Shown: positions 29,203 to 37,341, counted from the first letter of the stretch. The stretch: DNA of 41,310 nt from Actinomycetes bacterium (GCA_023386675.1 JAEWJG010000160.1:1-41310); one strand, 5' to 3'. A program made the numbers and translations. The notes: a model not told the origin generated them from the sequence alone.

Positions 29203-29913
29203 ATGTCGACGCCCCCGCCGTCCGCGTCTCCCGGCCACTCGTACCAGAGCACCGCGGCACCGCCACCGCCCGTCGGCTACTCGTTCCAGCCCTACCCTCC
29301 GCACCCTTACCCTCCGCAGCCACGCCTGAACGTGTTCGCGCTCGTCGCGTTCATCTCTTCTTTCGTCGTCAGCCTCGCCGGGATCATCTGCGGCCACATA
29401 GCCCTGTCGCAGATCAAACGGACAGGGGAGACCGGTGGCGGGTTCGCACTCGCCGGCCTCATCATCGGCTACGTGGGCACGCTGCTCGGCATCCTGTGGA
29501 CCGCGGTGTGTGTTGTCGCGATCGTCGTGGGGAGCGTCGGTGCGGCGCACGCGTCCATGACGCCGCAGGGCTCCAGCCCGGTATCCAAGGCGGACCGCGC
29601 GATCGTCGTGACCTCGTCGAAGGAGCTCCTCACCGCAGTCGACGCGGTAGCGCAGACGATGGTGGACGCGCCCGGGCCATCCCGAGAAGCTCTGAATACC
29701 GCCGCCGAAGCCTTCAAAGGCCGCGTCACCGACCTTCAGAGTGTCATGCTGCGGACCGATGCCCACTACGTCAACGACGGGCTGGACGCGCTCAGCAGCG
29801 ACCTCGCCGAGTATCAGTCTTCGAGCGCCGACAACCAGGACGCCAGCCAGATCAAGGTCGACGTCATCGGAATCAAGGATTCGCTGGCCACCCTCGATCG
29901 CGACTCCCACTGA
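29203..29913 (+). CDS. DUF4190-domain membrane protein
   Basis: 236 residues. The N-terminal ~45 residues are rich in Pro, Tyr and Ser (PPPVGYSFQPYPPHPYPPQP). Two membrane spans follow (FALVAFISSFVVSLAGIICG and FALAGLIIGYVGTLLGILWT) with the family pattern GHIALSQIKRTGETGGGFAL between them. The remaining ~130 residues form a soluble domain outside the membrane with a helical look. DUF4190 proteins are common small membrane proteins of unknown function in actinobacteria; Pro-rich tails may bind cell-envelope partners. ATG 29203 sits 8 bases after TACACT with no ribosome site, so a nearly leaderless transcript. First gene after the low-G+C patch. Confidence 0.85.
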   Translation: MSTPPPSASPGHSYQSTAAPPPPVGYSFQPYPPHPYPPQPRLNVFALVAFISSFVVSLAGIICGHIALSQIKRTGETGGGFALAGLIIGYVGTLLGILWTAVCVVAIVVGSVGAAHASMTPQGSSPVSKADRAIVVTSSKELLTAVDAVAQTMVDAPGPSREALNTAAEAFKGRVTDLQSVMLRTDAHYVNDGLDALSSDLAEYQSSSADNQDASQIKVDVIGIKDSLATLDRDSH

Positions 29914-29941
29914 CGCATTCCACCTGCCACGCCCACCGTCC

Positions 29942-29947
29942 TAGGGT
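29942..29947 (+). promoter_or_regulatory. -10 element of a leaderless promoter for the epoxide-hydrolase-like gene
   Basis: TAGGGT, 6 bases before ATG 29954; no ribosome site between them. This favours ATG 29954 over the in-frame GTG at 29948, which would lie within the promoter. Confidence 0.5.
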
Positions 29948-29953
29948 GTGGGC

Positions 29954-31057
29954 ATGGCTGATGTGCTGGAGGGGCTCGTCGCAGCCCCGGAGGTCGTACC
30001 CGACGAAGCCCTCGACGACGTCCGGGAACGGCTGCGCAGGTTCCGGTCGGTTCCCTCCGTGGATGCGGCGCCGTGGGAGCTGGGCGTCGACACCGGCTGG
30101 CTGTCCGAGCTGGTCCGGTTCTGGGCCGACGAGTACGACTGGCGTCCCCACGAGGACGCCCTCCGTCGGCGACCGTGGGCTCTCGTGGATGGCGAGGTGC
30201 CCATCCGCCTCCTCCACCATCGCGTCGGCGACGACGCGCCCACGGTGCTCCTGCTGCACGGGTGGCCGGACTCCGTCCTCCGATTCGACCGGGTCGTGCC
30301 GCTGCTGCGGGACTGCAACCTCGTCATCCCGGCGCTGCCCGGCTTCCCGTTCGCCGCGGCCGTCCCGGGCGGCGGGATGCGCGCGAAGGACATCGGGGCG
30401 GCCGTCGGGTCGGCCGTCGCATCCCTGGGCTACCGCGAGTACGTCGTCTCCGCCGGCGATGTGGGAACGGACGTCGCCGAGGGGCTCCTCGAGGCGCACT
30501 CGAGCTCGGTGTCTGCGCTGCACTTCACCGACATCTCGCAATACCACTTCCTCCACGGACTCCCCTCGGACCTGACCGCGGAGGAGCGGCGCTACGTGGA
30601 GCACGGGCGCGCCTGGCAGGCGGCGGAGGGCGGCTACATGCACGAGCAAGGGACCAAGCCTGCGACGATCGCCGCCGCTCTGGGCGACTCACCGGCCGGG
30701 CTGGCCGCGTGGATCGGCGAGAAGCTGCGGTCGTGGACCGACTGCGACGGCGACCTCGGCACCGTGTTCTCGCCCGACGACGCCGTGACCTGGATCGCCG
30801 CCTACTGGCACACCGGCAGCATCGGCACTTCGTTCACCCCGTACGCCGTACCGAGCCCGAAACCGGCAGGGCGGGTGGCGATCCCGACGGTGTTCACCGT
30901 CTTCCCGAAAGACCTGGTCAACGCGCCGCGCTCGTTCGCCGGGCGGTTCTTCGACGTACGGGAGTTCCGGATGCTGGAGCACGGCGGGCACTTCGCCGCC
31001 TGGGAGCAGCCGCGCGACTACGCGGAGGGCGTTCGTTCGGCGCTGACGTACGCGTAG
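29954..31057 (+). CDS. Epoxide-hydrolase-like alpha/beta hydrolase
   Basis: 367 residues. An N-terminal EHN-type region (ALDDVRERLRRFRSVPSV, then WLSELVRFWADEYDWRPHED, characteristic of juvenile-hormone-type epoxide hydrolases) precedes the alpha/beta-hydrolase fold: VLLLHGWPDSVLRFDRVVPL (oxyanion HGWP) and YVVSAGDVGTDVAEGLLEAH. In the second motif the nucleophile is expected in SAGDVG (Asp). The C-terminal LEHGGHFAAWEQPRDYAEGV carries the catalytic His. It probably opens an epoxide ring or hydrolyses a related ester in the cytosol; the substrate is unknown. The first gene after a small gap, transcribed on its own. Confidence 0.88.
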   Translation: MADVLEGLVAAPEVVPDEALDDVRERLRRFRSVPSVDAAPWELGVDTGWLSELVRFWADEYDWRPHEDALRRRPWALVDGEVPIRLLHHRVGDDAPTVLLLHGWPDSVLRFDRVVPLLRDCNLVIPALPGFPFAAAVPGGGMRAKDIGAAVGSAVASLGYREYVVSAGDVGTDVAEGLLEAHSSSVSALHFTDISQYHFLHGLPSDLTAEERRYVEHGRAWQAAEGGYMHEQGTKPATIAAALGDSPAGLAAWIGEKLRSWTDCDGDLGTVFSPDDAVTWIAAYWHTGSIGTSFTPYAVPSPKPAGRVAIPTVFTVFPKDLVNAPRSFAGRFFDVREFRMLEHGGHFAAWEQPRDYAEGVRSALTYA

Positions 31058-31088
31058 GGCGGTCCGCCCAAGGGACCCCGGCGCTCGC

Positions 31089-31976
31089 TCACGCCTCCGG
31101 GATGACCATCGCGAACCGCTCCGGCCGCGCCACATCCGGGTCGGGGCCGTTGCGGACTCCGGTGTCGAGGGCGTCGATGCGGTCGAGCTCGTCGGCCGAG
31201 AGGTCGAAGTCGAACACGTCGAAGTTCTCGGCGATGCGTGACGGGTTGACCGACTTCGGGATGGCCGAGCGGCCCTGCTGGAGGTGCCAGCGCAGCATGA
31301 CCTGCGCCGGAGACGTGGCGTGCGCCTCGGCGATCGCGGCGATCGTCGGGTCCTGCATGACGTTGCGACGCTCCTCGCCCCAACCCGGGTAGAAGGTGAT
31401 ACCGCCGATCGGAGACCACGCCTGGGTGACGATGCCGTTCGCCGCGTCAGCCGCCTGCACGTCTGCCTGCTGGAAGTACGGATGCAGCTCGATCTGGTTG
31501 ACGGCCGGCACGACGTCGGTCTCGGCGAGCAGCCGCTCCAGGTGGTGCGGCATGAAGTTGCTGACGCCGATCGAGCGGACGCGGCCATCCGCCAGGAGCG
31601 TCTCGAGCGCCTGGTAGGCGGCGATCGTCTTCTCGAACCGGTCGGGCGCCGGCTGGTGGAGGATGAGCAGGTCGAGCCGGTCGACGCCGAGCTTGCCGGT
31701 CGCCTTCTCCCAGGCGTGCAGCGTCTCGTCGTAGCCGTAGTCCGAGACCCACACCTTCGTCTCGATGAACACCTCGTCCCGATCGAGGCCGGAGCGGCGG
31801 ATGCCCTCCCCCACCTCCCGCTCGTTGCCGTAGGCCGCGGCGGTGTCGATGTGGCGGTAGCCGGTCTCGAGGGCCGCGAGCACCGCGGCGGTGGTCTCCT
31901 CGGGCGACGACTGGAAAACGCCCAGGCCGAGGGCGGGCATCGTGATGCCGTTGTTCAGGGTCAGATCCATGGTCAT
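31089..31976 (-). CDS. Aldo/keto reductase
   Basis: 295 residues from ATG 31976 (alternative ATG 31970). The family pattern is clear: NNGITMPALGLGVFQ, GYRHIDTAAAYGNEREVGEG (catalytic Asp and Tyr), EVFIETKVW (Lys), RLDLLILHQPAP (His), then IGVSNFMPHHLERLLAE, VNQIELHPYFQQ and the NADPH-binding IPKSVNPSRIAENFDVFDFD. It is a single-domain TIM-barrel enzyme that reduces aldehydes, ketones or keto-sugars with NADPH in the cytosol. A minus-strand TAGCGT ends 7 bases before ATG 31976, which suits a leaderless transcript, while GAGGAG suits ATG 31970 if a longer transcript exists. Convergent with the epoxide-hydrolase-like gene. Confidence 0.92.
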   Translation of the reverse strand: MTMDLTLNNGITMPALGLGVFQSSPEETTAAVLAALETGYRHIDTAAAYGNEREVGEGIRRSGLDRDEVFIETKVWVSDYGYDETLHAWEKATGKLGVDRLDLLILHQPAPDRFEKTIAAYQALETLLADGRVRSIGVSNFMPHHLERLLAETDVVPAVNQIELHPYFQQADVQAADAANGIVTQAWSPIGGITFYPGWGEERRNVMQDPTIAAIAEAHATSPAQVMLRWHLQQGRSAIPKSVNPSRIAENFDVFDFDLSADELDRIDALDTGVRNGPDPDVARPERFAMVIPEA

Positions 31977-31983
31977 GCTCCTC

Positions 31984-31989
31984 ACGCTA
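31984..31989 (-). promoter_or_regulatory. -10 element before the aldo/keto reductase
   Basis: TAGCGT on the minus strand, 7 bases before ATG 31976. A GAGGAG sits within the gap, so either a leaderless or a short-leader start is possible. Confidence 0.4.
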
Positions 31990-32030
31990 GGCGGGTGGGG
32001 CGGATGCCGGGAGGGGCGACCCGCGATCGC

Positions 32031-33248
32031 TCAGGCGACCGGGCCCTGCGCCAGTGTGACGTCGGCGGTGTGGGATGCGCCCTGCGCATCCGTCCACGTC
32101 ACGGAGACCGACTGCCCCGGCTTCAGACCGGCCAGCCCGTCCGTGAGGGCCTGCGCCGAGTCGATCGCCGTCCCGTCGACGGAGGTGATCGTGTCGCCGG
32201 CGCTCAGGCCCGCCGCGGCCGCAGGGCCGTTCGCGATCACGCCCGAGACGGTCGCACCGGACGTCGAGGCGGCTCCCGTCGAGCCGTACGCGTATCCGTA
32301 TCCCGCACCGGACTCGTCGGCGGACGACGCGACCTCGACCCCGAGGAACGCCGGGTAGCCGATGGTCACCGTCGACGACGCCTGGCCCGCCTCGATCTGA
32401 GTGGCGATGGCCAGCGCGTTCTCGATCGGGATGGCGTAGCCCGCGGTCGACGTCCCTCCCGACGCGGCGGCGGTGTCGATGCCGATGACCTCGTCCTGCG
32501 CGTCGAAGAGCGGGCCGCCGGAGTCGCCGGCCTGGATGTCCGCGTCCGTCTGGATGAGCCCGTGCAGCGTCTCGGACGCCGCCGTCTGCTCGGCCTGCGT
32601 CGTGATGGTCTGGTCGAGGGCGGTCACAGTGCCGGGCGACGCGGAGGGGGTGCCTCCCGTGCCGCCCGCGTTGCCGACGCCGGTGACCGCTTCGCCCACG
32701 GCCGTGTCGCCGGCGGTGTCGAGGTGCGCGGTCTGCAGGCCGGACGCGCCAGTCAGCTGCAGGACCGCGACGTCGTCGGTCGCGTCGGTGCCCACCACGG
32801 ACGCCGTGTAGACGGAGCCGGTGGCGACGACGGTGACGCTGATGCTGGTCGCGCCCTCAACGACATGGTTGTTGGTGAGGATCTCGCCGCTCGACGTGAG
32901 CACGATGCCGGTCCCGGCGCTCTCCGCCTGGTCGTAGGTGAGCTGGGAGGTGATGTCGACGACGCCGACCTCCTGCGCGGAGGTGGCGGACGCCAGGGTG
33001 GAGGTCGTGGTCGAGCCGGCGGTCGAGCCGGAGGACGTGCCGCCCGACCCGTAACCGTATCCCGACCCGTACCCGCCGCGACCCAGGGCCGTGTGGATGC
33101 TCGCCGACGCGCTGGACGACGCCACCGCGGAGGTCCCGGCCGCAGACGCGGACACCGCCACGCCGAACGCCGACCCCGCGACGACCGTCGCCGCGACGGC
33201 CGTCGACATGCCGATGAAGAGACGGCGGCGGTTCGTGGTGGTGTTCAT
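32031..33248 (-). CDS. Secreted or anchored S1C trypsin-like serine protease with PDZ domain (HtrA/DegP-like)
   Basis: 405 residues. An N-terminal signal region (RRRLFIGMSTAVAATVVAGS, AFGVAVSASAAG) is followed by a Ser/Ala/Gly- and Tyr-rich linker (GRGGYGSGYGYGSGG). The protease domain has H128 (LTNNHVV), D159 (GTDATDDVAVLQL) and S243 (IQAGDSGGPLF), a complete catalytic triad. The C-terminal PDZ domain (about residues 310 to 400) begins FLGVEV, with ANGPAAAAGLSAGDTITSVD. It probably acts outside the membrane in envelope protein quality control. GAGAGG precedes ATG 33248. A Gly/Tyr-rich stretch is also present between the protease and PDZ domains (GAGYGYAYGSTG). Confidence 0.93.
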   Translation of the reverse strand: MNTTTNRRRLFIGMSTAVAATVVAGSAFGVAVSASAAGTSAVASSSASASIHTALGRGGYGSGYGYGSGGTSSGSTAGSTTTSTLASATSAQEVGVVDITSQLTYDQAESAGTGIVLTSSGEILTNNHVVEGATSISVTVVATGSVYTASVVGTDATDDVAVLQLTGASGLQTAHLDTAGDTAVGEAVTGVGNAGGTGGTPSASPGTVTALDQTITTQAEQTAASETLHGLIQTDADIQAGDSGGPLFDAQDEVIGIDTAAASGGTSTAGYAIPIENALAIATQIEAGQASSTVTIGYPAFLGVEVASSADESGAGYGYAYGSTGAASTSGATVSGVIANGPAAAAGLSAGDTITSVDGTAIDSAQALTDGLAGLKPGQSVSVTWTDAQGASHTADVTLAQGPVA

Positions 33249-33366
33249 GGTGGTCCTCTCGCTGGTGTGGATGGAGACAGCACACCGCGTGCGGGTCGGA
33301 GACCGGCATGCGCCGCCTAGGTCCGCGCCGTGAAGAAGCCAGAACTTCCTATGGGAAGGGTGAGCG

Positions 33367-33372
33367 TAGGCT
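33367..33372 (+). promoter_or_regulatory. -10 element of a leaderless promoter for the DUF1905 gene
   Basis: TAGGCT, 7 bases before ATG 33380. A CTTCC-TATG-GGAAG inverted repeat (33345-33358) lies just upstream and could be a regulator site. Confidence 0.5.
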
Positions 33373-33379
33373 GAGGCGC

Positions 33380-33667
33380 ATGGACCTCCGCTTCGCGGGC
33401 GAGCTCTGGTACTGGCGCGGGCCGGCGCCGTTCCACTTCGTGACCGTCCCGCCGGACGAGAGCGAGGCGATCGCCGAGGTCGCGCCGCGGATCACGTACG
33501 GCTGGGGCATGATCCCGGCGCGGGTGGCGGTCGGCGCGACCGAGATCACCACCTCCCTCTGGCCCAAGGACGGCGGCTACATCGTCCCGGTGAAGAAGGC
33601 GCTGCAGGATGCGGAGGGGCTGGAGCTCGGCGACACCGTCCACGTGCGGCTGCGACTCGACGTCTAG
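33380..33667 (+). CDS. DUF1905 domain protein
   Basis: 95 residues. The pattern FAGELWYWRGPAPFHFVTVP, ITYGWGMIPARVAVGATEIT, TSLWPKDGGYIVPVKKAL and LGDTVHVRLRL fits DUF1905, a small beta-barrel-like domain of unknown function that often occurs alone or next to YdeI-type proteins. No signal peptide. Its stop TAG (33665-33667) overlaps the stop of the convergent SnoaL-like gene (33664-33666) by two bases. The ATG follows a leaderless-type -10 element. Confidence 0.9.
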   Translation: MDLRFAGELWYWRGPAPFHFVTVPPDESEAIAEVAPRITYGWGMIPARVAVGATEITTSLWPKDGGYIVPVKKALQDAEGLELGDTVHVRLRLDV

Positions 33668-34053
33668 ACCGCGTTCCCGCGCCGCAGCGGCACCGGGTCG
33701 AGCCGCACCCAGACGACGCTGACCAGGCCGCGGGCCAGGTCGACGGCGATGGACGCGGTGCGGCGGCCGTCGCGGGTGAGCAGCAGGCCCGGACTGCCGT
33801 TCACCGGGCGCTCGGCCACCTCCAGGCCGCGCTGCGCACCGAGGCCGTGCGCGAGGAGGAGGGAGGCGTCCTCCACCCCGCGCACCACACGCACCTTCGC
33901 GTGCTCGGGCTCGCCCGAGTCGACCACCACCGCCACGTCCGGATCGAGCAGCGCCCGCACCCGGCGCAGGTCGCGCGCGGACGCGGCAGCGCGCAGCCGG
34001 GCGACGGTGCGGTGGTGCGGCCGCAGCTGCGGCAGCCAGGAGGTCTCAGACAT
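33664..34053 (-). CDS. Stand-alone SnoaL/NTF2-like domain protein resembling the C-terminal domain of ECF41 sigma factors
   Basis: 129 residues from ATG 34053, with AAGGGAA upstream. It is a single SnoaL-like domain. The stretch LRAAASARDLRRVRALLDPD and the end TRDGRRTASIAVDLARGLVS with VWVRLDPVPLRR line up with the C-terminal domain of the SigJ protein encoded at 37351-38241 (LEAAQSGDIAELERIF, VRDGSVVAFVTLDVTTDGIR, WVLNPEKLRR). In SigJ proteins that domain controls the sigma factor in cis. A free copy could modulate the sigma factor in trans or be an unrelated small enzyme; this is inference from a by-eye alignment. The 136 bases upstream to the next gene hold a GTCCC-N6-GGGAC hairpin (34119-34134). 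Confidence 0.7.
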   Translation of the reverse strand: MSETSWLPQLRPHHRTVARLRAAASARDLRRVRALLDPDVAVVVDSGEPEHAKVRVVRGVEDASLLLAHGLGAQRGLEVAERPVNGSPGLLLTRDGRRTASIAVDLARGLVSVVWVRLDPVPLRRGNAV

Positions 34054-34189
34054 GATGCGTTCCCTTCGTCGAGGGGATCCGGCGGCGGATGGGACCAGCC
34101 GTGGTCTGCTTGGCGACTGTCCCTGGCAGGGGACCGCCTGAAACCCGGTGCTTCCGCTCTTACCTCACGGCTCGGCCGGACCGGCTGGA

Positions 34190-34954
34190 TCAGTGCGAAG
34201 CGGGCACGGCCGCCTGCGCGTCCAGCCACTGCCCGAACGTCGTCGGGAACACCTCCGCATCCGGCCCCGGCAGCAGCTCGCGGTCGGTCAGGTGCGCGCC
34301 GAAGTACCGCGCGTCGTGGTCCGCCACGACCGCCCGGCCGTCGGCCCGCGCCGCGAGCCCGCGCGCGATCAGCTCGGTCAGCAGGAACTCCTCCGGTCCG
34401 CTCACCTCGAGCACGCTGTTCAGCGGGTCGTGCGCGGCCGTGCGCGCGACAGCGGTCGCGACATCCTCCGCCGCGATCGGCTTGATCGACACGGGCGCGA
34501 GCCGCACGGTGCCGCCGTCGGTCGCGGCGTCGGCGATCGACCTCACGAACTCGTAGAACTGGGTGGCGTGCACGAGCGAGAACGGGATGCCGGACTCACG
34601 GATGAGCTGCTCCTGCGCGACCTTCGCCCGCATGTAGCCGCTGTCCGTCATCCGCTCCGTGCCGACGACCGACAGAGCGACGTGGTGCCGGATGCCCGCC
34701 TTCCGCTCGGCGGCGAGCAGCGTGTTCGTGGAGGTGACGAAGAAGTCCATGACGGCCTTCTCCTCGAACGACGGCGAGTTGGAGACATCGACGACGACGT
34801 CCGCTCCGGCGAGCGCCGCATCCACCCCCTCGCCGGTGAGCGTGTTCACGCCCGAGTTCGGCGAGGCGGCGAGCGCCTCGTGGCCGTGCGCGGTCAGCTT
34901 CGCGACCGCTTTCGACCCGATCAGGCCGGTGCCGCCGATGACGACGATCTTCAT
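34190..34954 (-). CDS. NmrA-like NAD(P)-binding oxidoreductase/epimerase
   Basis: 254 residues from ATG 34954, preceded by GGAG. The N-terminal Rossmann motif is MKIVVIGGTGLIGSKAVAKL, followed by GADVVVDVSNSPSFEE, IRHHVALSVVGTERM, GYMRAKVAQEQLIRESGIPF and VHATQFYEF, typical of the atypical short-chain dehydrogenases in the NmrA/YbjT group. It is about half identical by eye to the paralogue at 36580 and so is a product of duplication. It has an ECF41-type promoter on the minus strand (35012-35038). ECF41 sigma factors classically drive carboxymuconolactone-decarboxylase, oxidoreductase or epimerase genes, and this gene fits that type. Substrate unknown. Confidence 0.9.
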   Translation of the reverse strand: MKIVVIGGTGLIGSKAVAKLTAHGHEALAASPNSGVNTLTGEGVDAALAGADVVVDVSNSPSFEEKAVMDFFVTSTNTLLAAERKAGIRHHVALSVVGTERMTDSGYMRAKVAQEQLIRESGIPFSLVHATQFYEFVRSIADAATDGGTVRLAPVSIKPIAAEDVATAVARTAAHDPLNSVLEVSGPEEFLLTELIARGLAARADGRAVVADHDARYFGAHLTDRELLPGPDAEVFPTTFGQWLDAQAAVPASH

Positions 34955-35011
34955 GTCCCTGTCTCCTTGCATCCCTGGTGAGCTCGGCCCGTGCGGCCGT
35001 TCAGAAGCTAG

Positions 35012-35038
35012 GACAGGGCACGGCCCGTGGATGTGACA
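35012..35038 (-). promoter_or_regulatory. ECF41-type promoter of the NmrA-like gene at 34190
   Basis: On the minus strand, TGTCACA (35038-35032), 16 bases, then TGTC (35015-35012), about 57 bases before the start codon. It matches the ECF41 pattern TGTCACA-N16-CGTC except for the first base of the -10. It is back to back with the next promoter: TGTGACACCCCTGTCACA (35032-35049). Confidence 0.7.
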
Positions 35039-35042
35039 CCCC

Positions 35043-35069
35043 TGTCACAGATTCCGCCGCCGTCCGGTC
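35043..35069 (+). promoter_or_regulatory. ECF41-type promoter of the DHA2 exporter gene
   Basis: TGTCACA (35043-35049), 16 bases, then GGTC (35066-35069). It lies 49 bases before ATG 35118. The two divergent -35 elements form a palindrome with a 4-base centre. Confidence 0.7.
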
Positions 35070-35117
35070 TGAGCCTGCGCCGGGCTACCCCGGTCTCGGA
35101 CATAAGAGAGGGAACCC

Positions 35118-36542
35118 ATGGCTCGTTGGATCACCGCACCTCAGCGCACCGTCCTGGCGGTGGCGGTGCTCGCCACCTTCATCGCCTTCCTCGACGGCAG
35201 CGTCGTGAACGTCGCGCTGCCGGCAATCGGCCGCGAGCTCGGCGGCGGCCTGGCCGCTCAGCAGTGGGTGGTGGATGCGTATCTGCTCACCCTGGGGTCG
35301 GTGATCCTGCTCGCCGGGTCGCTGTCCGACCTGTTCGGCCGCCGACGCGTGCTGTTCTGGGGGTTGGTCGGATTCGCCGTCGCCTCCGCGCTGTGCGCTC
35401 TTGCGCCCACCGCCGGCGTGCTGATCGCCGCCCGCGGGGCGCAGGGGGTTGCCGGGGCGCTTCTCGTCCCGAGCTCGCTCGCGCTCATCCTGAGCGGGTT
35501 CAGCGGCGCGGCGCAGAGCCGGGCGATCGGCACCTGGACCGCGATCACGTCGCTCGCGAGCATTGCGGGGCCGGTGATGGGAGGCGTGCTGGTCGACACA
35601 CTGTCGTGGCGGTGGGTGTTCGGCATCAACCTGCTGCCGATCGCGGTCGCACTGCTGCTCCTCCGCGGACTCCCCGCCGACCCGCCGCGGCCGGCAGGAG
35701 CGCGGGTCGACTGGTTCGGCGCCGCGCTCGGGGTCGTCGGCCTCGGCCTGCCGGTGTTCGCGCTGATCGAGCATCCCCGGTACGACTGGGGCTCTCCACT
35801 GATCGTCGGGGCGCTCGTCGCCGGCCTGCTCGGCCTCGTCGGCTTCGTGCTGTGGGAGCGGCGGACGGCGCAGCCGATGCTGCCGCTCGGCATCTTCCGC
35901 GCGCGCGACTTCTCGGTCGGCAACGTGTCCACCGCGTTCATCTACGGCGGCGTGGCGGTCGGCACGTTCGCCCTCGCGCTGTTCCTGCAGCAGGGCGCCG
36001 GGTACACGGCGACGCTGGCCGGCTTCTCGATGGTGCCGTCGAGCATCCTGCTCATCGCGCTGTCCGCGTTCTTCGGGCGGCTCAGCGGGAAGGTCGGCCC
36101 GCGGCTGCTCATGACGGTCGGGCCGTTGGTCGCGGCGGGCGGCTTCCTGCTCATGCTGCGCATCGGAGCCCACGCCGACTATCTCACCGAGGTTCTGCCC
36201 GCTGTGGCGGTGTTCGGGCTCGGGATGTCGATCACGGTCGCGCCGCTGACCGCGACGATCCTCGGCGCGGTCGACTCCGCCCGGGCCGGGATCGCCTCGG
36301 CGGTGAACAACGCTGTGTCGCGCGTCGCCGGGCTGGTCGCGGTGGCGCTCGCCGGGTCGGCGGGCGGGACGATGTCGGCGGTGGGCGGATTCCACGAGCT
36401 GGCCGGCGCTGCCGCGATCGCGCTGATCGCGGGCGCGGTGGTGTCCGGGATCGGGATCCGCGACCCGCGGGCGAGCACCGGCGAGGTGACAGCGGCGACG
36501 GCACTGTCACAGACGCGGGCCGTATCCGGTCATAGCGGGTGA
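35118..36542 (+). CDS. DHA2-family drug/proton antiporter (EmrB/QacA type MFS)
   Basis: 474 residues with 14 expected spans. Motif D1 is LDGSVVNVALPAI near residue 30, motif A is GSLSDLFGRRRVLF at about 65 to 80, and the family motif C region is GTWTAITSLASIAGPVMGGV. These show a proton-driven exporter of toxic compounds in the inner membrane. GAGAGGG lies before ATG 35118. An ECF41-type promoter is 49 bases upstream. The 3' end overlaps the promoter of the next gene (36505-36531). Exporter plus two oxidoreductase paralogues under one sigma factor suggests a stress or detoxification module. Confidence 0.92.
   Translation: MARWITAPQRTVLAVAVLATFIAFLDGSVVNVALPAIGRELGGGLAAQQWVVDAYLLTLGSVILLAGSLSDLFGRRRVLFWGLVGFAVASALCALAPTAGVLIAARGAQGVAGALLVPSSLALILSGFSGAAQSRAIGTWTAITSLASIAGPVMGGVLVDTLSWRWVFGINLLPIAVALLLLRGLPADPPRPAGARVDWFGAALGVVGLGLPVFALIEHPRYDWGSPLIVGALVAGLLGLVGFVLWERRTAQPMLPLGIFRARDFSVGNVSTAFIYGGVAVGTFALALFLQQGAGYTATLAGFSMVPSSILLIALSAFFGRLSGKVGPRLLMTVGPLVAAGGFLLMLRIGAHADYLTEVLPAVAVFGLGMSITVAPLTATILGAVDSARAGIASAVNNAVSRVAGLVAVALAGSAGGTMSAVGGFHELAGAAAIALIAGAVVSGIGIRDPRASTGEVTAATALSQTRAVSGHSG
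36505..36531 (+). promoter_or_regulatory. ECF41-type promoter of the NmrA-like gene at 36580
   Basis: TGTCACA (36505-36511), 16 bases, then GGTC (36528-36531), inside the 3' end of the exporter gene, 49 bases before ATG 36580. Confidence 0.7.
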
Positions 36543-36579
36543 GCCCGTGGACGGACCGCGGGCGGGAACGGAGAACGCC

Positions 36580-37341
36580 ATGAGGATCGTCGTCGTCGGA
36601 GGCACCGGGCTGGTCGGGCGGAGGGTCGTGGAGCTGCTGCGCGAGAGCGGGCACGACGCGGTCGCCGCCTCCCCATCGACCGGTGTGGACACGGTCACCG
36701 GAGCCGGGCTCACCGAGGCGCTGCAGGGCGCGGACGTGGTTGTCGACACCCCGAACGCGCCGTCGTTCGAGGACGGACCGGTGCTCCAGTTCTTCGAGCG
36801 GTCGACCGGCAACCTCGTCGCGGCCGGAAAGGACGCGGGCGTGCGCCACCACGTCGTCCTGTCGATCGTCGGGGCCGACCGGCTGCCCGACATCGGCTAC
36901 ATGCGCGCGAAGGTCGCCCAGGAGCGGATCGTGCGCGAGAGCGGCATCCCGTTCACGATCGTGCGGGCGACGCAGTTCTTCGAGTTCATCGGCGCGCTGA
37001 CGGACGGCGCGACCCAGGGTGACACGGCGGTGCTGTCGGATGTGCTGATGCAGCCGATCGCGGCTGCGGACGTGTCGGCCGCCCTCGCCGAGGTCGCGCT
37101 CGCCGAGCCGTCGGACGGCGTGCTCGAGCTGGCCGGCCCGGAGCAGCTGCGGCTCGACGGCCTCTCTCGCCGCCTGCTCGCCGCCCGCGGCGACCACCGC
37201 ACGGTCGTCACCGACCCCGCCGCCGGCTACTTCGGCGGCACGGTCGACGACCGCTCGCTCGTGCCCGGCAACGATCCCGCCATCACCGACCAGCGCTTCG
37301 GGAGCACGCTGTACTCCCGCTGGCTGGAGGATGCTCGCTAG
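36580..37341 (+). CDS. NmrA-like NAD(P)-binding oxidoreductase/epimerase (paralogue of 34190)
   Basis: 253 residues from ATG 36580, preceded by GGAG. Same layout as the gene at 34190: MRIVVVGGTGLVGRRVVELL, then GADVVVDTPNAPSFED, VRHHVVLSIVGADRLPDIGY, MRAKVAQERIVRESGIPFTI and VRATQFFEFIGALTDGA. The stop codon TAG (37339-37341) is also part of the -10 element of the sigma factor gene that follows. The two paralogues flank the exporter, so the segment probably arose by duplication. The reaction is unknown; the NmrA group includes NAD(P)H-binding sensors and reductases. Confidence 0.9.
   Translation: MRIVVVGGTGLVGRRVVELLRESGHDAVAASPSTGVDTVTGAGLTEALQGADVVVDTPNAPSFEDGPVLQFFERSTGNLVAAGKDAGVRHHVVLSIVGADRLPDIGYMRAKVAQERIVRESGIPFTIVRATQFFEFIGALTDGATQGDTAVLSDVLMQPIAAADVSAALAEVALAEPSDGVLELAGPEQLRLDGLSRRLLAARGDHRTVVTDPAAGYFGGTVDDRSLVPGNDPAITDQRFGSTLYSRWLEDAR

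Noticed and set aside
34119..34134. Terminator for the NmrA-like gene at 34190
   Set aside because: GTCCC-N6-GGGAC is a short hairpin without a T-run; mentioned but not called as a terminator.
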